64,000 nucleotides of DNA from Alphaproteobacteria bacterium (GCA_017307275.1 JAFKFK010000008.1:186001-250000), one strand, 5' to 3'; counted from the stretch's first letter, positions 17,132-25,648 are shown. Made by a program: numbers and translations. The notes: a model not told the origin generated them from the sequence alone.

Positions 17132-18766
17132 TCACTTGGGCGTAGAAATCGTCACTTCCTTGGAAGTGATGAACTCCAGCAGGACCGGCACGCCCTTCTT
17201 GGTCTGCTCGATGCCACGCTTGATGGCCGGCACGATGTCCTCGACCTTGGTGATGCGCTCACCGTAGCCGCCGAAGGCACGCGCCATGGCGGCGTAGTCG
17301 CCGGAGATGTCGGTCGAGCGGTACTTCTCGGTCGAGATCTTCATGATGTGAAGCTCGATTGCCATCGAGAAGTTGTTGAGCAGGATCGACATGATTGGAA
17401 TGCGCTCGCGCACCGCCGTCTCGAAATCCATGCCGGTGAAACCGATGGCAGCGTCGCCCCAGACGTTGATGCAGAGCTTGTCCGGGCAGGCGAGCTTGGC
17501 GCCCATGGCGAGGCCGAGGCCGTAGCCCAGCTGCGTGGTCTTGCCCCAGCCGATGTAGGTGTGCGGCGCCGTCGTCTTCCAGAACGGCGAGAGCTGATCG
17601 CGCGGGCTGCCGGCATCATGCGTGATGATGGTGTTGGCGACGTCGACCGTGTGCTGAAGGTCCCACAGGACCCGATAGGGATTGAGTGGCGCCTCGTTGT
17701 TGGTCAGCTTCGGCATCCACTCCTTCAGCCACTCGTCGGCGATCGGCTTGATCTCAGCCACCACCGGGCCGGCATCGCGCTTCTTGCCGCCCACGAGCTT
17801 GCTGCACTCGTCGATCATGGCACGCAACGCGAGCTTGGCGTCGCCGACCAGGCCGTACTTGCAGCGCACGTCCTTGTTCAGGTGATTTGGGTCGAGCGTG
17901 GTGTGGATCACCACCTTCCCCTTGGGCATCGAGATGCCGAAATTGGTTTCGGTGAACGAGCAACCAATGCCGAACAGCACGTCGCAATTGTCGAGGAAAT
18001 GGCGCACCGCCTTCGGATAGGCGCGACCACCCGAGCCGAGCGACAGTGGATGGGTCTCGTCGAAGCTGCTCTTGCCTTGCAGCGAGGTGCAGACCGGAAT
18101 CGCCAGCAGCTCGGCCAGTTCCTTCAACTCGTCATAGGCCTCGGCCCAATGCACACCATGGCCGGCATAGATGACCGGTCGCTTGGCCTCGACCAGCGCC
18201 CTAGCGGCTTCCTTCACGGCGGCCGGATCGGGACCGTATTTGGTGGCGACGACGGGCTCGTAGTTCAGCGGATCGGGCGCATCCTCACCGTTGGCCTCGG
18301 CGGGGAACTCGATGATAACCGGCGCGCCGCGGCCATTGCGCAGCAGGCTGAAGGCCCGGCGCATGATGTTCTCGATGTCGGCGCCCGAGCTGATCGGCTC
18401 GGCATGCTTGGCGATGTGGGCCATGGAGATCGTCGAATTGAAATTCGGCGGCACGTGCGCGATGCGGCGCGAATAGCCCGCGGGGATGACCAGCAACGGC
18501 ACCGATTCGCCGAATGCCTGGGCGACGCCGCCATAGGCGTTCTCCGAGCCCGGCCCGCTCTGCATGCAGAACACGCCCATCTTGCGGCCCTTGGTCAGGC
18601 GAGACATCGCATCGGCCATATGCAGGCCGATGCGTTCCTGACGCACGATGATCGGACGGATGTCGATCGCCGCGCAGTGTTCGATCAAGTGGTTGACGGG
18701 GTAAGCGAAGAGATACTCGACGCCCTCGCGCTTCAGGATTTCGGCGACGGCCGGTCCGGTCTTCAT
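17132..18766 (-). CDS. Thiamine-diphosphate-requiring enzyme of the acetolactate synthase/decarboxylase superfamily
   Basis: A 544-residue enzyme with the three-domain layout of the family. The N-terminal pyrimidine-binding domain carries the catalytic Glu in IVRQERIGLHMADA near residue 44. A central domain follows, then a C-terminal cofactor domain with the GDAAIGFTGMDFETAV...NN motif near residues 433-464. The ATG at 18766 is preferred over a GTG at 18772 because GGGGGAG lies at the right distance. Members include acetolactate synthase, oxalyl-CoA decarboxylase and sulfoacetaldehyde acetyltransferase; I cannot choose among them. It follows the CoxE-like gene by about 16 bp and precedes the redoxin gene, so a role in the same pathway is likely. 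Confidence 0.88.
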   Translation of the reverse strand: MKTGPAVAEILKREGVEYLFAYPVNHLIEHCAAIDIRPIIVRQERIGLHMADAMSRLTKGRKMGVFCMQSGPGSENAYGGVAQAFGESVPLLVIPAGYSRRIAHVPPNFNSTISMAHIAKHAEPISSGADIENIMRRAFSLLRNGRGAPVIIEFPAEANGEDAPDPLNYEPVVATKYGPDPAAVKEAARALVEAKRPVIYAGHGVHWAEAYDELKELAELLAIPVCTSLQGKSSFDETHPLSLGSGGRAYPKAVRHFLDNCDVLFGIGCSFTETNFGISMPKGKVVIHTTLDPNHLNKDVRCKYGLVGDAKLALRAMIDECSKLVGGKKRDAGPVVAEIKPIADEWLKEWMPKLTNNEAPLNPYRVLWDLQHTVDVANTIITHDAGSPRDQLSPFWKTTAPHTYIGWGKTTQLGYGLGLAMGAKLACPDKLCINVWGDAAIGFTGMDFETAVRERIPIMSILLNNFSMAIELHIMKISTEKYRSTDISGDYAAMARAFGGYGERITKVEDIVPAIKRGIEQTKKGVPVLLEFITSKEVTISTPK

Positions 18767-18782
18767 CTTCACTCCCCCAATA

Positions 18783-19964
18783 CTACTTGCTCAGTTCCTT
18801 CATCGCGCTGTCGAGGCCGCCCAATGTCAGCGGGAACATGCGGTTGCTCGAAAGCTGCTGCAGAAGCTGGATCGACGGCGTGTAGCTCCAGTGCCGCTCG
18901 GGCACCGGGTTCAACCACACCATGCTGCGATAAGTGTCGGCCATACGCTGGATCCAGACCTGACCCGCCTCCTCGTTCCAGTGCTCCACCGAGCCACCGG
19001 GATAGGCGATCTCGTAGGGGCTCATCGAGGCGTCGCCGACGAAGATGATCTTGTAGTCGGGCGGATAGGTATGCAGGAGCTGCGCCGTCGAGAAGGTATC
19101 GACGTGGCGGCGGCGATTGTCCTTCCACAGCTTCTCGTAGAGGCAGTTGTGGAAGTAGAAGAATTCGAGGTGCTTGAACTCGGTGCGTGCCGCCGAGAAC
19201 AGCTCCTCGCAGACGCGGATGTGCGCGTCCATCGAGCCGCCGATATCGAACAGCAGCAGGAGCTTCACCTTGTTGCGCCGCTCCGGCACCATCTTGATGT
19301 CGAGATAGCCCGCGTTGCGCGCGGTCGAGCGGATCGTGTCGGGCATGTCGAGCTCGACCTCGGCGCCCTCGCGCGCGAACTTGCGCAGCCGGCGCAGCGC
19401 GATCTTGATGTTGCGCGTGCCGATCTCGACCGTGTCGTCGAGGTTCTTGTACTCGCGCTTGTCCCACACCTTGACCGCACGGCCTTCGCGGTTCTTGTCC
19501 TGGCCGATGCGCACGCCTTCGGGGTTGAAACCGTAGGCGCCGAACGGCGACGTGCCGGCCGTGCCGATCCACTTGCTGCCGCCCTGGTGGCGCTTCTGCT
19601 GCTCTTCGAGACGCTTCTTCAGCGTCTCCATGAGCTTTTCCCAACCGCCCATCGCCTCGATCTGCTTCTTCTCCTCTTCGGTCAGAAGCTTCTCGGCGAG
19701 CTTGCGCAGCCACTCCTCGGGGATCTCGGCGGTGATGCCTTCGGCAGGCAGCGCCTCAAGTCCCTTGAAGACATGGCCGAACACGCGGTCGAACTTGTCG
19801 AGGTTGCGCTCGTCCTTCACCAGTGCAGCGCGCGACAGGTAGTAGAAGTCGTCGACGCTGTATTCGGCGACGCCCTTGTCCATCGCGTCCATCAAGGAGA
19901 GGTATTCCTTGATGGAAACCGGCAGCTTGGCCTGCCGGAGCTCGAAGAAGAAGTTCACGAACAT
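18783..19964 (-). CDS. CoxE-like VWA domain protein
   Basis: A 393-residue protein with a C-terminal von Willebrand A domain. The metal-adhesion site reads LLFDIGGSMDAH near residue 225 (D-x-G-x-S form), followed by YFHNCLYEKLW and a FVGDASMSPYE segment. CoxE-type proteins work with a MoxR-class ATPase (CoxD) to insert or mature the active-site metal cofactor of molybdenum hydroxylases such as CO dehydrogenase. The MoxR-like gene lies immediately upstream and an IorAB-type hydroxylase downstream, which fits that role. N-terminal 130 residues are mostly helical and charged. Confidence 0.88.
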   Translation of the reverse strand: MFVNFFFELRQAKLPVSIKEYLSLMDAMDKGVAEYSVDDFYYLSRAALVKDERNLDKFDRVFGHVFKGLEALPAEGITAEIPEEWLRKLAEKLLTEEEKKQIEAMGGWEKLMETLKKRLEEQQKRHQGGSKWIGTAGTSPFGAYGFNPEGVRIGQDKNREGRAVKVWDKREYKNLDDTVEIGTRNIKIALRRLRKFAREGAEVELDMPDTIRSTARNAGYLDIKMVPERRNKVKLLLLFDIGGSMDAHIRVCEELFSAARTEFKHLEFFYFHNCLYEKLWKDNRRRHVDTFSTAQLLHTYPPDYKIIFVGDASMSPYEIAYPGGSVEHWNEEAGQVWIQRMADTYRSMVWLNPVPERHWSYTPSIQLLQQLSSNRMFPLTLGGLDSAMKELSK

Positions 19965-19982
19965 GGCGTGACTCCTATGGAG

Positions 19983-20831
19983 TTATTGACGCTGCTCCCG
20001 GCGCGCCATGAAGGCCAGACGCTCGAACAGATGGACGTCCTGCTCGTTCTTGAGCAGGGCGCCGTGCAGCGGCGGGATGAGCTGCTTGGAATCCTTGGAC
20101 CGCAGCGATTCGGGCGACATGTCCTCGACCATGAGGAGCTTCAGCCAGTCGAGCAGCTCGGAGGTCGAGGGCTTCTTCTTGAGGCCCGGCACTTCGCGGA
20201 TGTCGTAGAAGACGTTCAGCGCCTCGCGCAGCAGGTTGCGCTGCAGGTCGGGGAAGTGGACGTCGACGATCTGCGTCATCGTCTCGCGATCGGGGAAGCG
20301 GATGTAGTGGAAGAAGCAACGACGCAGGAAGGCGTCGGGCAGTTCCTTCTCGTTGTTCGAGGTGATCATCACGATCGGCCGCTGGTCGGCCTTGATGACC
20401 TGCTGCGTCTCGTAGACGTAGAACTCCATGCGATCGAGCTCGAGGAGCAGATCGTTCGGGAACTCGATGTCGGCCTTGTCGATTTCGTCGATCAGCAGGA
20501 TCGGCCGCTCCTTGGAGGTGAAGGCCTCCCACAGCTTGCCGCGCTTGATGTAGTTCGAGATGTCCTTCACGCGCTCGTCGCCCAACTGGCTGTCGCGCAG
20601 ACGCGAGACCGCGTCGTATTCGTAGAGGCCCTGCTGAGCCTTGGTGGTCGACTTGATGTGCCACTCGATGATCGGCGCGTTCAGCGCCTTGGCGACTTCG
20701 TGCGCCAGCACGGTCTTGCCGGTGCCCGGCTCACCTTTGATGAGCAGCGGACGCTGCAGCGCGATGGACGCATTCACGGCCACGCGCAGGTCGTCGCTGG
20801 CAACGTAGGAGTCGGTACCGGTAAATTTCAT
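19983..20831 (-). CDS. MoxR/CoxD-like AAA+ ATPase
   Basis: A 282-residue AAA+ ATPase. Walker A is GEPGTGKT near residue 33 and Walker B is ILLIDEIDKAD near 94; sensor residues lie in IVMITSNNEKELPDAFLRRC. The ATG at 20831 is chosen because the upstream extension to 20897 lacks similarity to the family and family members begin with such a FTGTDSYVA segment. MoxR proteins act as chaperones with VWA partners, and the partner gene follows after an 18-bp gap. The pair is likely needed to mature the molybdenum hydroxylase in the same cluster. Confidence 0.92.
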   Translation of the reverse strand: MKFTGTDSYVASDDLRVAVNASIALQRPLLIKGEPGTGKTVLAHEVAKALNAPIIEWHIKSTTKAQQGLYEYDAVSRLRDSQLGDERVKDISNYIKRGKLWEAFTSKERPILLIDEIDKADIEFPNDLLLELDRMEFYVYETQQVIKADQRPIVMITSNNEKELPDAFLRRCFFHYIRFPDRETMTQIVDVHFPDLQRNLLREALNVFYDIREVPGLKKKPSTSELLDWLKLLMVEDMSPESLRSKDSKQLIPPLHGALLKNEQDVHLFERLAFMARREQRQ

Positions 20832-20933
20832 GGTGCAAAATCCAGATTTCACGAGATCAGTGAAGATCACCCTAGAGGGGTGATTTGGGGCCAGCAAGAC
20901 CGCGCGCGCAGGTCAGCCGCCCGTACTCGCAGA

Positions 20934-21632
20934 TCAACCACCGACGCGGACGATGAAATAGACCAATGCCGCCGATACCAGCAGCAGCGATATCGCGAGG
21001 CGGTTCGAAACGAAGACGAGCTTCGGCGAAGCAGCGCCCGGCTCGACCACGTCGTCGGCCGGTTTGCGGCCGGTGAACATGGCGCCGATCAGATTCTGTC
21101 GCTTCCAGACGAGGTAGAAGAGAACGGCCAGGACATGCAGCCCCACCAGGATCAGCAGCACGTTGATCCAGAACGAATGAAAGGCCGTGGCGCGCTCGAC
21201 CCATTTGTCGGCGACCTTCAACGCCAAGGGACCGTTCACCATGCCCATGTCGGTGTCGGCCGCGAAGAGGCCGGTGGCAGCCTGTGCCAGCACGGCGAGG
21301 ATCATGACGACCACCATCGCGCCACCCAACGGATTGTGGCCGGCGTCGCGCGGGCGGCCGCGGCCTAACAGATGACCGAGATGTGCAATCGCTGCCGACG
21401 GTCCCTTGAGGAAGCTCGAGAAGCGCGCGGTCGTGCTGCCGAGGAAGCCCCAGGCGATGCGGAAGAACAGCAGCGTGAGAATCGCGTAACCCGACCAGAA
21501 GTGCAGGTTCATCCAGTCGCCGCCGGCTCGGGCGGTGAAGTAGGAAACCACCAGCAGCAGCGCGAGGCTCCAGTGGAAAAGGCGGACGGGAACGTCCCAG
21601 ACGAGAATCCGTATCGAAGTCTTGCCGGCCAT
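20934..21632 (-). CDS. Cytochrome b561-like di-haem membrane protein
   Basis: Integral membrane protein of 232 residues with about five membrane segments. The opening IRILVWDVPVRLFHWSLALLLVVSYF and the later HFWSGY and FHSFWINVLLILVGLHVLAVLFY segments contain the His ligands typical of b561/Ni-Fe hydrogenase cytochrome b subunits. It would pass electrons between periplasmic cytochromes and quinone. The ATG at 21632 is preferred over 21698. A cytochrome c' gene is divergent on the other strand, a pairing often seen with b561-type proteins. It is the first gene of the minus-strand run. Confidence 0.88.
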   Translation of the reverse strand: MAGKTSIRILVWDVPVRLFHWSLALLLVVSYFTARAGGDWMNLHFWSGYAILTLLFFRIAWGFLGSTTARFSSFLKGPSAAIAHLGHLLGRGRPRDAGHNPLGGAMVVVMILAVLAQAATGLFAADTDMGMVNGPLALKVADKWVERATAFHSFWINVLLILVGLHVLAVLFYLVWKRQNLIGAMFTGRKPADDVVEPGAASPKLVFVSNRLAISLLLVSAALVYFIVRVGG

Positions 21633-21819
21633 GCGCTCGTCATCTCCTTCTCGCGGCCATTCTCGGGCCGGCGTTTCTTCATACAAGTCCCAGCACACGC
21701 AGTCGTGATGAAGCGTTCCGCAGAAGTCCTGTTCGCTTCCGCCTCAACCTCTGCAACAAATACCCCGTCGACTAGGCATAAATTGCCCGTCGATCCGTTG
21801 AATTGATAGGGGATGGCCT

Positions 21820-22275
21820 ATGAGGAAGACTCTGGTTGTGGCACTGATCGGCGCGCTTGCTGCCGGTGGGATGGTGGGCGGCGCGACGATCGCCATGGCT
21901 CAGGGCGACGTGATCGCCGAGCGCAAGGAGAACCGCAAGCAGGCCGCCGCCGCGATGCGCGCAATCAAGGGCATCATCGACGCCAAGGGCGCGACCAGTG
22001 GCGCCGTCGAACAGGCGGCCAAGCTCAAGACGCTCGAAATCGCCTTCGCAAAGCAGTTCCCGGCCGGCTCCGACAAGGGCGACACCAAGGCCCTCCCCGC
22101 GATCTGGACCGACATGGCCGGTTTCCAGGCAGCCAACAAGGTTGCTGATGCCGCCTATGACAAGCTCGCCACTGCTGCGGGCTCGGGCAATCTCGAAGCG
22201 TTGACGGCGGCGTTCGGCGAGACCGGCAAGGCGTGCGGCGCCTGCCACGACAAGTTCCGCGCCAAGGCGAACTAG
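21820..22275 (+). CDS. Cytochrome c'
   Basis: Exported four-helix c-type cytochrome of 151 residues. The signal peptide spans residues 1-27 (ending AMA). The haem motif CGACH lies close to the C-terminus (CGACHDKFR), the hallmark of cytochrome c'. Helices contain the usual R-K/A-rich repeats (ERKENRKQAAAAMRAIKG). These proteins bind NO or CO and may protect against nitrosative stress; their electron partners are often b561-type proteins, and one is encoded divergently 187 bp away. A strong intrinsic terminator follows. Confidence 0.92.
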   Translation: MRKTLVVALIGALAAGGMVGGATIAMAQGDVIAERKENRKQAAAAMRAIKGIIDAKGATSGAVEQAAKLKTLEIAFAKQFPAGSDKGDTKALPAIWTDMAGFQAANKVADAAYDKLATAAGSGNLEALTAAFGETGKACGACHDKFRAKAN

Positions 22276-22306
22276 GTCGCAGCGACCTCGACCCTTTGAA
22301 GATGAA

Positions 22307-22332
22307 GGCGACGGCGATGCCGTCGCCTTTTT
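22307..22332 (+). terminator. Intrinsic terminator after cytochrome c'
   Basis: A perfect 9-bp stem, GGCGACGGC with GCCGTCGCC, encloses a GAT loop and is followed by TTTTTC. It lies 32 bp after the cytochrome c' stop. Confidence 0.9.
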
Positions 22333-22350
22333 CTTTGCCGAAACGGAAGA

Positions 22351-22446
22351 GGCCGACCGCTTGGGGAACGGCCGGCCTCCGCAGTGGCCCGTGACTGGTG
22401 TGGGAGGTTTGAAGCGAAGCCTTGGGGTGTTGGGAGTCTTCGCTTC
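22351..22446 (-). ncRNA. Structured element copy A (putative small RNA with C-rich loops)
   Basis: Shares about 95 bases of layout and partial identity with copy B at 23361-23460; both contain GGCC(G/A)..CCGCTTGGGGAACG.CCGGCC and GAAGCCTTGGGGTGT on the plus strand. Read on the minus strand it folds as a GCGAAG/CTTCGC hairpin with a loop containing CTCCCAACACCCCAAG, a C-rich linker with CCTCCCACACC, and a final GGCCGGCCG..CGGTCGGCC hairpin. Such C-rich loops resemble alphaproteobacterial anti-Shine-Dalgarno small RNAs (alpha-r14/cuckoo type). Strand and function are inference. It lies just downstream of the TetR gene. Confidence 0.4.
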
Positions 22447-22468
22447 GGTGGCTGACTAGGCCACCGCC
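22447..22468. terminator. Hairpin at the TetR gene 3' end
   Basis: GGTGGC with GCCACC encloses a short loop and spans the TetR stop codon (22456-22458). No long T-run follows on either strand, so it may act as a weak or bidirectional terminator or RNA stabiliser. Confidence 0.35.
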
Positions 22469-23106
22469 ACGGGCTGTTGAGGAACGGTAAGGGCCTGCAG
22501 GACGATCGCCTGCGCGGTGAAACGCCAGGTCCGCGACGCATGGACCGGCGACAGGCGAAGCTGCTCGCGCATGTTCATCCAGCTATCGAGACCGAAGGCC
22601 AGATCGAGCGAGTCGAGCACAAGATCGTGCGCCCCTGCATCGAGATTGCTGAGTTCGGCCTCGAACCACCCGGCGAGCCGCTCCCGCAGAAGCCGGCGAA
22701 GCTGCACGACTCCCGAGCCGACCGCCGGCGCCACGCTGCGCACGCGCTCGGCGAAGTGCCATACCGGCAACCACTCCTCGAAGAGCTGAGCGCGGTCGGC
22801 AACCAGCAGCTCGATGCGGCTGGACAGCGGCGCCGCGGCGTCGATCGGGCGATTGCCGTCGAATGCGCGGCTGACCGCGAGATCGAAAGCGGCCGCGTAA
22901 AGATCGGCCAGGCTCGTGAAATGCTGAAAGAGTGCGCGGCTCGAAACGCCGGCGATGGTCGCGATGGCGGCCGACGTCGGCTCGACATCACCAGCCTGGA
23001 TGAGATCCAGAGTGGCCTGAATCAGCGATTGGCGGGTCCGCAGGCCGCGAACGATGCGACCATCCTGCGAGCGCGATACGTCGACTGGGAATCCGATAAT
23101 TTTCAT
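22456..23106 (-). CDS. TetR-family transcriptional regulator
   Basis: A 216-residue regulator. Residues about 23-70 hold the TetR helix-turn-helix (TRQSLIQATLDLIQAGDVEPTSAAIATIAGVSSRALFQHFTSLADLYAAAF). The remaining helical domain binds an unknown ligand. Its C-terminal layout (SWMNMREQLRLSPVHASRTWRFTAQAIVLQ) resembles the second TetR protein of the window at 58514. The gene is isolated and flanked by the two copies of a structured repeat, with an 830-bp gene-free region upstream that includes a TGCA-N4-TGCATATCT box 69 bp before its start. Confidence 0.9.
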   Translation of the reverse strand: MKIIGFPVDVSRSQDGRIVRGLRTRQSLIQATLDLIQAGDVEPTSAAIATIAGVSSRALFQHFTSLADLYAAAFDLAVSRAFDGNRPIDAAAPLSSRIELLVADRAQLFEEWLPVWHFAERVRSVAPAVGSGVVQLRRLLRERLAGWFEAELSNLDAGAHDLVLDSLDLAFGLDSWMNMREQLRLSPVHASRTWRFTAQAIVLQALTVPQQPVAVA

Positions 23107-23174
23107 AGGGAAACCAATAGAATAAAAATGGCTTTAATGTCCAAACGATAACAGGTCGCCGCGAGACTGTAATC

Positions 23175-23191
23175 TGCAAAAATGCATATCT
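23175..23191 (+). promoter_or_regulatory. 17-bp box, copy 1 (TGCAAAAATGCATATCT)
   Basis: One of three near-identical sites with consensus TGCA(A/G)AA(A/T)TGCATATCT. This one lies 69 bp upstream of the TetR gene start. The TGCA-N4-TGCA core suggests a dimeric DNA-binding protein. Confidence 0.5.
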
Positions 23192-23360
23192 CGCCAGAGT
23201 TGACGCCTGATTTTGCTGCATTTTTTTTCTGAGATAGGCGTTTTTGGGGGATCTGACATTGCAGCAGACACGCAGAATGCTAATTTCCAGCTGCAGTGAT
23301 TCCAGCTTTTCGTCGAATTTTCGTAAGGTCGGGGGCTAGGTCTGCAGGGCAGCCACAAAT

Positions 23361-23460
23361 ACGAAAGGCCGGCCGCTTGGGGAACGACCGGCCTTCCTTA
23401 GAAACCCGCCTGGGTGTGGGGTTGTCGAAGCCTTGGGGTGTGTGGGAAGGGGGCTTCAAC
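23361..23460 (-). ncRNA. Structured element copy B (putative small RNA with C-rich loops)
   Basis: Related copy of the element at 22351-22446. On the minus strand it gives a GAAGCC/GGCTTC hairpin with a loop containing CCCACACACCCCAA, a linker with CCCCACACCC, and a terminal hairpin AAGGCCGG..CCGGCCTT followed by TTCGTATTT, which could terminate transcription. The C-rich loops are conserved while flanking bases differ, suggesting selection on structure and loop. Independent expression is not shown. Confidence 0.42.
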
Positions 23461-23627
23461 GAGCGGCTTGGGAGGCCGCCGGCGGGTATGAGAATTTCGG
23501 GTGGTACGGCGCGCCGTAGAGAGCGCAGCCAGTTCTAGGTCGAAAATCCTTCCAGATATGAATTACAGCGACGGTTCGACGTCCCTTATGCCTGCAACCT
23601 AACAAATGACGACCCGCCTCCGTTAGT

Positions 23628-23644
23628 TGCAAAATTGCATATCT
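23628..23644 (+). promoter_or_regulatory. 17-bp box, copy 2 (TGCAAAATTGCATATCT)
   Basis: Second copy of the TGCA-N4-TGCATATCT site, 296 bp upstream of the first SEL1 gene, within an AT-rich stretch. It differs from copy 1 at one position. Confidence 0.5.
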
Positions 23645-23939
23645 GAATTTGGAGGGATCGGCGAAACACTAGGAAATCCTGCACATTTCACTCATCAGAT
23701 AGTCAGGAAGGGGGATGCAGACTGCGCGCGCATTGTCTCATCTTAGGAAGAAATTCCTTTAATTACATGACCTTATGGAAAACCCCTCGACGGCGAGTGA
23801 GCAAAAATTAATGCAATTAGTCGGTCGCGGCACGAGGAACGGCCACACTTCGTGTTTCAGCCCCAATTCCATGCTAGACGACGCCACGTCATCCCAATAT
23901 CGGCCGGCATGACCGGCCACAGACACCGGGAGCTTCTCT

Positions 23940-24437
23940 GTGCGCTTTGTCCGTTCCTGCCGCGCCCTTCTTCCCCTGGCCGGCGCCGCTCTGATGCTGG
24001 GCGCGCTCGCCCACCCCGCCTCCGCCAATATGGAAGAAGCCGTGAAGGCACTGCAGGCCGGTGATGTCGTTGCGGCCGAGAAGGACCTGCAGGTCCTCGT
24101 CAAGGAACGCGATCCACGTGCCCAGTTCCTGTTGGGCCTCTACATTTACGGCAATGCCGAATCCAAGCTCTTCGACCTCAGCAAGGCGGCCCCGCTCCTG
24201 CTCGACGCTTCCGAGCGCGGCTATCTCCCGGCGATGATCCCGCTGGCGGGCGCCTATGCCGAGGGCAAGGGCGTCCCGAAGAGCCTGTTCGAGGCTTACA
24301 AGTGGTGCGCCATTGCCGAGAAGTGGAACGTCCCCAATGCCCAGCTCGCCCTTGATCAGGCGGCTCGCGAACTGAAGCCCGACGAAGTCGAGAAGGCCAA
24401 GGCCGCAGCGATGGCCTTCCAGTTCAAGACGAAATGA
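23940..24437 (+). CDS. Exported SEL1-repeat protein
   Basis: A 165-residue protein with a signal peptide (residues 1-29, ending ASA) and two to three SEL1/TPR-like repeats, for example AQFLLGLYIYGNAESKLFDLSKAAPLLLDASERGYLPAMIPLAGAYAEGKG. SEL1 proteins act as periplasmic or membrane-associated scaffolds for protein complexes. The start is a GTG. The stop overlaps the start of a second, longer SEL1 gene (ATGA), so the two are cotranscribed and perhaps arose by duplication. The partner protein is unknown. Confidence 0.85.
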   Translation: MRFVRSCRALLPLAGAALMLGALAHPASANMEEAVKALQAGDVVAAEKDLQVLVKERDPRAQFLLGLYIYGNAESKLFDLSKAAPLLLDASERGYLPAMIPLAGAYAEGKGVPKSLFEAYKWCAIAEKWNVPNAQLALDQAARELKPDEVEKAKAAAMAFQFKTK

Positions 24438-25636
24438 TTGCCGCGCGAGCGGCGCTGATCGCGGCGCTGCTCGTCGCGAGCACGACCGCTCAAGCTCAGC
24501 AGAGCGATGCGTCGGACGTCGCAGCTCCGTTGCGCCCGGCCGTCATGGCCTATCGCCAGGGCAATGTGGCTTCGGCCGAACAAGCCTTGCGCTCCCTGCG
24601 CACGCCCAGCGCCGATGCCGATGCTTGGCTCGGCGCCATCCTGATCGAACGCGGCGCCACGGCCGAGGGCCTCCGGCTGATCCAGCGCGCTGCCGATGCG
24701 GGGTCGAGCGAGGGCCAGCATCGGCTGGGATTGATCTATGCCCGCGGCGACGCGGGACAGCCACGCAACGATGCGCGCGCCGCGGAACTCTTCACCAAGG
24801 CGGCGGAGCAAGGCCATCGCCGCGCCCAGACCAATCTTGGCCTGCTCTATCTTCGTGGCCAGGGCGTGCCGCGCGACCTCGTGCAGGCGCGCGCCTGGCT
24901 CGAGAAGGCAGCCTCCGACAACGATCCCTACGCGATGTACGCTCTCGGCCGTGCCATGGACGACAGCGCGCCACCGGTTGCGGCCGACCCGACCCGCGCG
25001 GCCGATCTGTTTCGCCGAGCCGCCGAGAAGGGCCATCCCCTGGCCGCCCTGCGTTATGGTCTCGCCCTGTCCGAAGGTGCCGGCGTCAAGAAGGACCTCC
25101 CCGCGTCGCATCGCTGGCTGGTGCAGGCGCAGGAGAACGGCGTCCCGGAAGCCGCACTTGCGCTCGGCGACATTGCCGTGCGCATGCCGATGCAACGCGA
25201 CAAGGCCGCCAACGACAAGGCGTTGAAGGTTGCCATCGCCTGGTACGAGACTGCCGCCAACGGCGGCGTGCCATCGGCGCAGTTCAAGCTCGCCAATGCC
25301 TATCTCGGCGGCGTCGGTGTCCCGCGCGACCCGGCACAGGCGCAGCTCTGGTACAACCGCGCCGCCCAACAAGGACTCGCCGAAGCACAGCAGGCGCTGG
25401 GGGTGATGCTGGTGAGCGGCGCCAGCGGCGTCACCGACCCGGCCGAGGGCTACAAGTGGCTGCTGCTTGCCGAACGGAGCGGCCGTCCCGATGCCAGCGC
25501 CGCGCGCGAGAAGCTCGCTGACAAGGTCCCCGACCGCGACCGCCGACGCGCGGAGGGGCTTGCCCAAGCCTTCAAGCCGACGTCCGAGCTGCCACGCGAC
25601 GATGGCCAGCCCCGCCTCATGGCGCCGCGCCGCTAA
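24434..25636 (+). CDS. Exported multi-SEL1-repeat protein
   Basis: A 400-residue protein with a signal peptide (residues 1-22, ending AQA) and a run of SEL1 repeats covering most of the chain; units such as AQTNLGLLYLRGQGVPRDLVQARAWLEKAA and AQFKLANAYLGGVGVPRDPAQAQLWYNRAA recur about every 36 residues. Proteins of this form are often periplasmic scaffolds or regulators of envelope enzymes. It is translationally coupled to the shorter SEL1 gene upstream; the mmcB gene follows 12 bp later and may share the transcript. Confidence 0.88.
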   Translation: MIAARAALIAALLVASTTAQAQQSDASDVAAPLRPAVMAYRQGNVASAEQALRSLRTPSADADAWLGAILIERGATAEGLRLIQRAADAGSSEGQHRLGLIYARGDAGQPRNDARAAELFTKAAEQGHRRAQTNLGLLYLRGQGVPRDLVQARAWLEKAASDNDPYAMYALGRAMDDSAPPVAADPTRAADLFRRAAEKGHPLAALRYGLALSEGAGVKKDLPASHRWLVQAQENGVPEAALALGDIAVRMPMQRDKAANDKALKVAIAWYETAANGGVPSAQFKLANAYLGGVGVPRDPAQAQLWYNRAAQQGLAEAQQALGVMLVSGASGVTDPAEGYKWLLLAERSGRPDASAAREKLADKVPDRDRRRAEGLAQAFKPTSELPRDDGQPRLMAPRR

Positions 25637-25648
25637 AGGTTTGCGCCG

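Larger units (their letters stand above)
23107..23939. other. Gene-free region between TetR and SEL1 genes
   Basis: About 830 bp, more AT-rich than its surroundings, with no convincing coding frame. It contains structured element copy B (23361-23460), an extra GCGGC/GCCGC hairpin with a TTGGGAG loop near 23463-23479, and two copies of a 17-bp box (23175 and 23628). Short open frames here lie across the structured repeat and look spurious. Confidence 0.6.

Noticed and set aside
18891-21368. Long plus-strand open frame of about 825 codons
   Set aside because: Antisense shadow of the CoxE-like, MoxR-like and b561-like genes, whose motifs are clear on the minus strand.
23296-23538. Small open frame of 80 codons in the long intergenic region
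   Set aside because: It lies across the structured repeat copy B and shows no coding pattern.
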